In this document: one piece after another, positions 50,842-57,167 of the stretch
Layout of the letters: each line of letters opens with the position of its first letter
Numbering within the stretch: position 1 is the first letter of the stretch
Assembly (NCBI GenBank): GCA_012103455.1
Contig: WLWT01000001.1
Span: 1,722,001 to 1,786,000, forward strand
Direction of reading: 5' to 3'
Source of the DNA: Gammaproteobacteria bacterium
Lineage (GTDB): Bacteria; Pseudomonadota; Gammaproteobacteria; HK1
Length of the DNA stretch: 64,000 nt
The notes under the pieces: generated by a model
Database searches by the model: none
The model's input: only the letters and a program-made list of their open reading frames with translations
Told to the model about the DNA's origin: nothing
Program-made: the position numbers and the translations under genes

Positions 50842-51192
50842 CTATAGAGTGCGCGAGGCGCACGCCTGTTCCCCGGTTGGCAAGATAATAGCGGCTGGCG
50901 GTTCGAGTACAGCCCCGCCCACCGGCTGCCCGTCTTCTGGAGGCTGGTCGATTGGCTGGTCTGCTGACGGCTCCATGCGGGTTGATATGGGCAGCACCGG
51001 CCGTTGGCCGCGATTGAGAACTGTGCCACCGGTGTTGTCGAATTGCACGTAGCTCATGGTGCCGAAATGGGGAAGACGGCGCGCCAACGCGGTGACGAGT
51101 GCCGCCTCGCCGGCGCCGCTCCAAGCGCTGGCGCGTGTACTGTAGGGTGCTGTTGTTATCATCATGCCGTCTGCGGCTGCCGGCTTTGCCAT
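50842..51192 (-). CDS. Uncertain 116-aa open frame upstream of the FHA operon
   Basis: ATG at 51192 with GAGGAG immediately before it. Not recognised. The first 60 residues (MMITTAPYSTRASAWSGAGE, LVTALARRLPHFGTMSYVQF) look globular. The rest is Pro/Asp/Glu-rich, like a linker or tail. A stop lies six codons upstream, so the frame could be the end of a larger broken gene. It runs in the direction of the FHA operon. The only other frames here are weaker. Confidence 0.35.
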   Translation of the reverse strand: MAKPAAADGMMITTAPYSTRASAWSGAGEAALVTALARRLPHFGTMSYVQFDNTGGTVLNRGQRPVLPISTRMEPSADQPIDQPPEDGQPVGGAVLEPPAAIILPTGEQACASRTL

Positions 51193-51218
51193 CTCCTCGA
51201 ACGGTGCCTAGGGCATGA

Positions 51219-51488
51219 GGTTCGGCGAGTGCCGGGAAATGCGGGCCGCAAGCCGATGATCGGTCGGTGAGTATTGACGGTTGGCCGGTGAACCGCTATC
51301 GGGATGTCAAGCTGGCTTTGTGGGACAAACCACCGGGCGCGGTGGTGATACTGAAGGTACAGCGCTCAGCCGGGCATGGCTATATTACTGTTCCGATCAC
51401 CTTGCCATGGCGCTATGTTGCCATAGGGCTATGTTGCCATAAGACTATGTTGACGGTGCGGCGTGGGAACGGTGGGGATCAGAGGTGA
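51219..51488 (+). pseudogene. Remnant of a PDZ-domain protein
   Basis: From the stop at 51216-51218 the frame reads AGKCGPQADD and then SIDGWPVNRYRDVKLALWDK, PPGAVVILKVQR, which matches the second half of a PDZ domain as in HtrA/DegP-type proteases. The first half of the domain and any catalytic part are missing, and no credible start exists (a GTG at 51267 lies inside the domain). It ends in a tandem-repeat tract. The region 51193-51702 therefore looks decayed. Confidence 0.5.
51412..51458 (+). repeat. Three 16-bp tandem units in the decayed region
   Basis: gctatgttgccatagg (51412), gctatgttgccataag (51428) and the diverged actatgttgacggtg (51444). Same unit length as the arrays after rpsE, apt and the kinase gene. 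Confidence 0.88.
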
Positions 51489-51702
51489 TGTATGCAGGCA
51501 AGAAGGTAGTTTTAACCGCAGATGGATGGCGCGCGGCAACGGCGAATGCAGATCGTTTTAACCTCCCTTGCCCGCACGGCTAACGTGGATGGTCGATCCG
51601 CGCGCTATACTCCGGCCCGCTTATCGCAGCCGCGGATTCGTGCCCGAACAGCGGTCCTTCTTCGCCTTGGGCGGGCGGCGCAATAGTCCAGAGGATGCAG
51701 CG

Positions 51703-52545
51703 ATGTCGACGATTCTAGTTCCATTTCACGACGAAGAGTTATCCGAAGCCGCACTGCGCATGGCGCATCTACTGGCCAAGCGTGAGAGCAGTTATATAGA
51801 AGGGCTTTTTGTAATGCGCCCGCCGCAGATCTTCGCCAGCGAAGGGATCGCCATTCCCGGTGGTTATATCACCGAGTTGGCGGAGGAAGAGAAAGCTGTC
51901 TCTGAGCGCGCCAGGCAGCGGTTCGAAGCCGAGTGCGAGGCGCTTGATGTGCGACTGGAGGCGCAGGGCAGTGGCACGCGAGTTAGCGCCGGCTGGCGTG
52001 AGGCGGAGGGCCTTGAACCGCTTATCGTGGGTGAACATGGCCGCTTGTTCGACCTCGTCGTCATTGGCCGCACGCAACAGCACGTGGCGGCTGACTGGAG
52101 CGCAACCTGCGAAGCGGCCCTATTCGACTGTGGTCGGCCCGTTATAGTGGCGCCGGCCGAAGTACCCTCGCAATTGGGCCGCAACGTGGTGATAGCTTGG
52201 AACTGTTCGACAGAAACGGCCCGTACGGTCTCCCACGGCGCCCGTATTTTACGCAACGCGGAGCAGGTGACGGTGCTCACGGTGGAGGGCGGTACCGTTC
52301 CCGGACCTAGTGGTGAGGAGCTGGCGGCTAATCTGCGCCGTAATGGTGTTTGTGCCACGGCGAAGACGGCGGTCATGGACTCGCGCACGGTGGGGGAGGC
52401 GATCTTGGCGGAGACCGAGGCGCTCGGGGCCGACATGCTCTTCAAGGGCGCTTATACCCACACCCGGTTGCGGCAGATGATCTTCGGCGGTGCCACCCGG
52501 CATATCTTGAGTCACGCTAAGTTACCGGTGCTTATGTCCCATTAG
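51703..52545 (+). CDS. Tandem universal stress protein (UspA family)
   Basis: 280 aa. Two Usp-like halves: the first starts STILVPFHDEELSEAALRMA, the second NVVIAWNCSTETARTVSHGA. The end has the ATP-binding type signature GAYTHTRLRQMIFGGATRHI followed by LPVLMSH. UspA-type proteins bind ATP or AMP and support stress survival. ATG 51703 with GAGG at 51691-51694 is preferred; the frame is open 45 codons upstream. A TATACT at 51606 could be a -10 but has no good -35. The P450 gene starts 17 nt later, so the two are probably cotranscribed. Confidence 0.9.
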   Translation: MSTILVPFHDEELSEAALRMAHLLAKRESSYIEGLFVMRPPQIFASEGIAIPGGYITELAEEEKAVSERARQRFEAECEALDVRLEAQGSGTRVSAGWREAEGLEPLIVGEHGRLFDLVVIGRTQQHVAADWSATCEAALFDCGRPVIVAPAEVPSQLGRNVVIAWNCSTETARTVSHGARILRNAEQVTVLTVEGGTVPGPSGEELAANLRRNGVCATAKTAVMDSRTVGEAILAETEALGADMLFKGAYTHTRLRQMIFGGATRHILSHAKLPVLMSH

Positions 52546-52562
52546 CCCCTGCGAGCAGCTCG

Positions 52563-53798
52563 GTGAGCGCTAGCGCCATGACCGTGTATTACGATCCGAC
52601 CTGTCCGCAGACGCAGGCCGATCCCTATCCCGTGTTCTCGCGGCTGCGTAAAGACGATCCGGTGCACTGGTGTGAACCGCTACAAGCATGGTTGGTGACC
52701 CGCTACGATGACGTCGTCGCCATGCTCCGCGATGAGGTGTTTAGCGCCGAGCGCTTGACTCCATTCTTTGCCCGCTTACCCGGTGCTGAACGAGCGCGTC
52801 TGAGCGCTGTAATGCGCTATTTGAGTGCCTGGATGGTGTTTCGCGATCCGCCGCAGCACACCCGTCTTCGAGCCTTGGCCGCCCGCGCTTTTCTTCCCGG
52901 TCGCATCCGCTATCTGGAGTCGCGCATTGAAGCTTTGTTGGACGATTTGCTGTCGCGCACGGATCTGGCTCGCTTCGAATTGGTTGAAACGATCGCAGGG
53001 CCGCTACCGGCGCTGGTGATCATGGATATGCTAGGCGTGCCGGCCGCCGATATGCCGGCAATCAAGCAATGGTCCGATGATCTGGCTTTGTTCGTGGGCA
53101 GTGCCCAGGCCACGGCGGGGAAATATGAACGGGCCGAGGCAGGGGCCAGGGCGTTAGCGGCTTATTTTAAGCCGCTTTTGGATGAGCGCCGTAGAAAGCC
53201 GCGCGAGGATCTGTTGAGCGAGATGCTCGCGGCGGCGAAGACCGATAGTCACTCAAAAGCCAGTGGTAGTACCGACGACGAGGTGGTGGCCAGTGCCGTA
53301 TTGTTACTGTTTGCCGGCCATGAGACCACCACTCATCTCATCGCCAATGCGGTGTATCACATGGTGATCCAAGAGCAGCCGTGGCGTGAGTTAGCCGCGG
53401 ATGTGACGCGCGCCAAACACGCCGTTGAAGAGGCACTGCGCTTCGAAAGCCCGGTTATGTCGCTACCGCGCGTGGTGAGCGCGCCGTTCGAGTTTCACGG
53501 CCGTCAACTACAGGCTGGACAGCGTGTATTCGCCATGGTGAACAGCGCTAACCGGGATGAGAATATTTTTGATGTCCCGGATCGATTCGATCTATCGAGG
53601 CGTCACTCACGCCATATAGGCTTTGGCTATGGTTTGCACACTTGTTTAGGGGCGCCGCTCGCTCGTTTGGAAGGGACGGTGGCGCTGCGGGTGTTGGCCG
53701 GACGCCTGCCGCACCTCGAGTACGGTGGCGGCGCGCCGCAATGGCTGGACTCCATGGTGTTTCGCGGCATGCAGCGGCTGCCCTTGCGGGCGGGCTAG
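52563..53798 (+). CDS. Cytochrome P450
   Basis: 411 aa. A haem-thiolate monooxygenase that needs an external ferredoxin and reductase, neither of which is nearby. Hallmarks: I helix LLFAGHETTTHLIAN (about 248-262) with the acid-threonine pair, EEALRFESP with the ExxR motif, and the haem loop HIGFGYGLHTCLGAPLARLE with the thiolate Cys at about 361. It is soluble, with no membrane anchor. The start is GTG 52563 or ATG 52578. The substrate cannot be inferred; bacterial P450s of this class hydroxylate fatty acids, terpenes or xenobiotics. Confidence 0.94.
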   Translation: MSASAMTVYYDPTCPQTQADPYPVFSRLRKDDPVHWCEPLQAWLVTRYDDVVAMLRDEVFSAERLTPFFARLPGAERARLSAVMRYLSAWMVFRDPPQHTRLRALAARAFLPGRIRYLESRIEALLDDLLSRTDLARFELVETIAGPLPALVIMDMLGVPAADMPAIKQWSDDLALFVGSAQATAGKYERAEAGARALAAYFKPLLDERRRKPREDLLSEMLAAAKTDSHSKASGSTDDEVVASAVLLLFAGHETTTHLIANAVYHMVIQEQPWRELAADVTRAKHAVEEALRFESPVMSLPRVVSAPFEFHGRQLQAGQRVFAMVNSANRDENIFDVPDRFDLSRRHSRHIGFGYGLHTCLGAPLARLEGTVALRVLAGRLPHLEYGGGAPQWLDSMVFRGMQRLPLRAG

Positions 53799-53799
53799 G

Positions 53800-53835
53800 G
53801 GCCCGTGTTTTTGTTATGGCCCGTGTTTTTGCTAT
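53800..53835 (+). repeat. 18-bp tandem duplication after the P450 gene
   Basis: ggcccgtgtttttgttat and ggcccgtgtttttgctat lie end to end, 1 nt after the P450 stop, with one difference. They fill the gap between the convergent P450 and YbhN-like genes. The T runs may also help termination. Confidence 0.9.
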
Positions 53836-53841
53836 GGCTTG

Positions 53842-54822
53842 TCAGCCGCGAGAGTCGGCTACGGCGTTCATAGTCGCGGTAGTTCTAGCCCGCGCCGCTA
53901 GCCAAATAACGCCCCCTGGTAGACCGGCCCCGATCACGCCCAGACCGAAGAGCACGGATATGGCGAAAGCCATCTCCTGGGGCATCCCGATGAGGGCGAA
54001 AGCGGCCACCATGGTGCTCTCGCGCACGCCCCACCCGGCAACGGAGATGGGGATCGCCGATGCCACCATGACCGGGGGTACCAGCACCAAGCATTGCCAT
54101 GCTTCGATATCCACGCCAAGGGCGATGGCGATGGTGAAAACGACCATGGACAAACAACTGTGGATGAGCACCGAGGTGGTGAAAGCGATGATCCCGGCCC
54201 GAGAGCCGAAAGTAACCCGCCTGGCGTGCGTGCTGAGGGCGGCGGCTGCTTGGACTGGCCGCCAGCGTTTGAGTACCCACGGCACTTTATCGAGCACCAG
54301 GATGCTAGTGAGAGCGAGAATACCGGCGGCGCTGGCCGCGGCTACGGTCCATGCGCCTACATCATCCGCGTCTAGTTTGAACAGCCAGGGCAAGCCTGCG
54401 ATACCCATGCACATCAACGCGGCCAGTGCGATAAGCCGATCGATGATCACACTGTCGAGCGCCCTGCCTAGCGGCATACCGCCGGTGCGCAGCAACCACA
54501 CCCGCACGGCGTCGCCTCCGATCGTGGAGGGCAAGGTTTGATTAAAAAATTGTCCTATCAATACGTTAGCAAGTGCATTGGGGTAAGGATGCCTTCCGCC
54601 TAGCGCCGCGAGTACCCACTGCCACCGTGCCGCCTGTATCAGGGCAAGGCTGGTGAGTGCCGCATAGGCGCCTATAAACAGTGCCGGCTCGGCCTGTTGC
54701 AGCGAGGTTTTGAGTGCCTCCAGATCGAGGCCTCTAATGATCCACCCTATCAGTAGAGCCGATACCAGCAGTTTGAAGATGAATGCCATCGAATTCGCAG
54801 ACCGTATGAAAGCGCGCGGCAT
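53842..54822 (-). CDS. YbhN/UPF0104-type integral membrane protein
   Basis: 326 aa. It has about seven to eight hydrophobic segments and the signature FFNQTLPSTIGGDAVRVWLL, typical of the lysylphosphatidylglycerol synthase membrane domain family (the flippase-like part without the synthase domain). A later segment is VAGWGVRESTMVAAFALIGM. Relatives are implicated in lipid translocation or envelope biology. The start is ATG 54822 or ATG 54789 (MAFIFKLLVSALL); neither has a clear ribosome binding site. It is convergent with the P450 gene. Confidence 0.88.
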   Translation of the reverse strand: MPRAFIRSANSMAFIFKLLVSALLIGWIIRGLDLEALKTSLQQAEPALFIGAYAALTSLALIQAARWQWVLAALGGRHPYPNALANVLIGQFFNQTLPSTIGGDAVRVWLLRTGGMPLGRALDSVIIDRLIALAALMCMGIAGLPWLFKLDADDVGAWTVAAASAAGILALTSILVLDKVPWVLKRWRPVQAAAALSTHARRVTFGSRAGIIAFTTSVLIHSCLSMVVFTIAIALGVDIEAWQCLVLVPPVMVASAIPISVAGWGVRESTMVAAFALIGMPQEMAFAISVLFGLGVIGAGLPGGVIWLAARARTTATMNAVADSRG

Positions 54823-54968
54823 TCTAGCTTGAATACCGCTTCGGAATATGCAGTTGCCTAGAGCCGGGTCCGGTGCAGTACTTAGGCTTGCCTGGTTATT
54901 GTGCCACCGTCACACCGCGATTGTGTTCACTGAGTGCACACGGTGACACCGTGCACGTGCTCGGTGGG

Positions 54969-55145
54969 TTAGCGGCGTTCGCCTCGCCGTTTCACATCGT
55001 CCCATTGCCGCTGAAGTGCGTGTAAAGCCCGCTCCACCATTGCTTCGGTGATGGGGATCTCGCGCCCGTCGGCGCCGATGATGGCGGCGCCGTGAAAGTC
55101 GCGTTCCGGCCGGTCGCCACCGCCATGGTAGAGAGTTGTTGCCAT
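54969..55145 (-). CDS. Small conserved-looking protein (PA1571-like)
   Basis: 58 aa from ATG 55145 with AGGGAAG about 8 nt upstream. It contains DFHGAAIIGADGREIPITEA followed by MVERALHALQ and a charged tail, which resembles the short PA1571-type proteins of gammaproteobacteria (from memory, not checked). Function unknown. The gap between it and the YbhN-like gene (54823-54968) contains the inverted repeat ACGGTGACACCGT but no gene. Confidence 0.65.
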   Translation of the reverse strand: MATTLYHGGGDRPERDFHGAAIIGADGREIPITEAMVERALHALQRQWDDVKRRGERR

Positions 55146-55293
55146 CTGTTTTGCTTCCCTGGTGCCATGTTGTCGATGCGCGCAGTATGGAAACACCGCT
55201 GGCGCCGCAATGTGATACGGCGCACGGCGGGTGCGATGCAATGATGAAGTCCATCACACTGTAGGTGCTAGGATTGCGGGGATCTGGTCAAGT

Positions 55294-55632
55294 TCAACGA
55301 GGATACAAGGAACGTAGGAAAGGCGCCCAAGCCGCCAATATCACGATCAAAGTGGCTGCCTCTATCCTGATGATTCGGCGCAAGCGCGCGGTTTTGGCGG
55401 TGTCCGCGCCACTCATGAACACCCGGGTCATGGCCATATCGAGTGGCAACACAAACGCCAGCATGACCATAAAAGTGGGAGCCACCACGGTGGGGATAAT
55501 GCGCCAGTCGTGGTAGTGGGTTTCGCCCAAGGCAAAAGGGGCCATACAGATAACGGCCAGGGCGAATAACGCTAGCATGGAGCGAAGCGGGCCCAAGGTT
55601 TGGCAAACTGATTTTAGTGCACGCGCTAACAT
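55294..55632 (-). CDS. Small integral membrane protein, unknown
   Basis: 112 aa. ATG at 55632 with a perfect AAGGAGG 6 nt upstream. Three hydrophobic stretches: MLALFALAVICMAPFAL, RIIPTVVAPTFMVMLAFVLP and AATLIVILAAWAPFL. A short acidic/His loop (GETHYHDW) lies between the first two. No family recognised. It is divergent from serB with about 135 bp between starts, which must hold both promoters. Confidence 0.75.
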   Translation of the reverse strand: MLARALKSVCQTLGPLRSMLALFALAVICMAPFALGETHYHDWRIIPTVVAPTFMVMLAFVLPLDMAMTRVFMSGADTAKTARLRRIIRIEAATLIVILAAWAPFLRSLYPR

Positions 55633-55767
55633 AGTCCGCCTCCTTTGTTCATATCGAGCACATGTTCAAACTGAGCACCGATCATGTGCCGGCAAGGGGA
55701 AGCGTAATATGTACGCTTGGATGGGCTTCTTTCCAGTTTGGCTCACCGCGGTGAAATCGAGTGGTTC

Positions 55768-57000
55768 ATGTCGCAAGTACTGTTGATCAATGTGTCGGGT
55801 GACGACAGACCTGGTATTACGGTCGCGCTAACCGAGGTGTTGGCCCAGTACGACGTTACGATTTTGGATATCGGCCAAGCGGTTATCCATGACCAGCTTG
55901 CCTGGGGCATGTTGGTACGGCTGCACGGCATGGCAAATGATGGTCCGCTGTATAGAGATGTACTGCTACGGGCCCACGATTTGGGTCTGTCGGTACGGTT
56001 CACGCCAGTGTCCAATGGGCAGTACGCCCGGTGGGCCGGGGGGCATGGACGGCCGCGGCATGTGGTGACGCTGCTCAGCCGGGAGCTATCGGCCGCCCAT
56101 CTTGAGGCGGCGGCCCGGCTCATTGCCGGGCACGGTTTGAACATCGATCGGATTGAGCGGCTGTCCGGACGAAGCGCTCTGGAGCGCTCATCCGAGGAGC
56201 GGCGGGCCGCCATCGAGTTGACCGTTCGTGGCAACGTTGATGAGCCGCGGGCGATGCGGGCGAGTTTATTGCGCATCGGCCAGGAACTGGAGGTGGACAT
56301 CGCTATTCAGGCAGATGATATCTACAGACGCAACCGGCGACTCGTTTGCTTCGATATGGACTCTACGCTGATCCCGGTGGAAATTATCGACGAGATCGCC
56401 CGTTTGGCGGGTGTGGGTGAGCAGGTGGCTGCGATCACCGCTCGGGCGATGGCCGGAGAACTCGATTTTGCCACCAGCTTTCGCGCGCGGGTGCGGTTGT
56501 TGCGGGGCGTGCGGCAGTCGTCGCTGGACGCTTTGGCGAGGCGGGTGGCACTCACCGAGGGCGCCGAGCGCTTAATCGGGATATTAAAAGCACTCGGTTA
56601 CCGCATCGCGATTTTGTCGGGCGGTTTTACCTGGTTCGCTGAGCACCTGAAGCAGCAGTTGGACATCGATTATGTCTATGCCAATGAGTTGGTGATCGAT
56701 AACGGTACTGTTACCGGCGAGGTGGCGGGGACTGTTGTGGATGGGGAACGCAAAGCTGCACTGTTGCGTGAATTGGCTGACAGAGAGGGTATTTCGTTGG
56801 CCCAAACCATCGCCGTCGGTGACGGCGCTAATGATCTACCGATGCTGAGCGCAGCCGGACTGGGTGTGGCTTTTCATGCCAAACCTCTTGTGCGCGAACG
56901 GGCCAGCCATGCGATCGGGACGCTGGGTCTAGATGGTCTGCTCTATCTGCTGGGCGTGCGCGACCACGAACTCGTCTCTATAGTTCGGCAACCGCTGTGA
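55768..57000 (+). CDS. serB: Phosphoserine phosphatase
   Basis: 410 aa. SerB carries out the last step of serine synthesis, removing phosphate from O-phosphoserine. The N-terminal ~190 residues are ACT-like regulatory domains (LLINVSGDDRPGITVALTEV). The HAD phosphatase follows: VCFDMDSTLIPVEIIDEIA with the nucleophile at about Asp196, AILSGGFTWFAEHLK, and VGDGANDLPML with the Mg-binding Asp. ATG 55768 (MSQVLLINVSG) is preferred to an upstream in-frame TTG. The long form with tandem ACT domains is common in proteobacteria. Confidence 0.95.
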   Translation: MSQVLLINVSGDDRPGITVALTEVLAQYDVTILDIGQAVIHDQLAWGMLVRLHGMANDGPLYRDVLLRAHDLGLSVRFTPVSNGQYARWAGGHGRPRHVVTLLSRELSAAHLEAAARLIAGHGLNIDRIERLSGRSALERSSEERRAAIELTVRGNVDEPRAMRASLLRIGQELEVDIAIQADDIYRRNRRLVCFDMDSTLIPVEIIDEIARLAGVGEQVAAITARAMAGELDFATSFRARVRLLRGVRQSSLDALARRVALTEGAERLIGILKALGYRIAILSGGFTWFAEHLKQQLDIDYVYANELVIDNGTVTGEVAGTVVDGERKAALLRELADREGISLAQTIAVGDGANDLPMLSAAGLGVAFHAKPLVRERASHAIGTLGLDGLLYLLGVRDHELVSIVRQPL

Positions 57001-57167
57001 AGCTGTTGCCCAGTGCCGGGATTCATTACCCCGCACTTAGGTCCAATCGAAGATTGCGCTCCCGCGTTGGCCGATCTGTGAGGGTGCCCCAGAGGTTAAG
57101 AGGCTGCGGGCGTGGCAAAGCGAATAGCCCACTGAGCAGATACCCCTCGAGTGATTGGAATAGATAA

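Noticed and set aside
34547..51192. Zorya-type anti-phage system, because of the ExbB-like and OmpA-fused stator genes
   Set aside because: The ExbB-like protein lacks the long ZorA tail, the partner has a long coiled coil with an ExbD-type helix, and no ZorC, ZorD helicase or ZorE nuclease is present.
50842..51192. Caspase-like (C14) peptidase fragment on the minus strand
   Set aside because: ITTAPYSTRASAWSGAGEAAL faintly recalls the ATAPG segment of bacterial caspases, but the catalytic His and Cys motifs are absent and the match is too short.
54900..54960. Operator built from the ACGGTGACACCGT inverted repeat
   Set aside because: It lies downstream of the small 58-aa gene and upstream of the YbhN-like gene but with no promoter or regulator gene nearby; too little to call.
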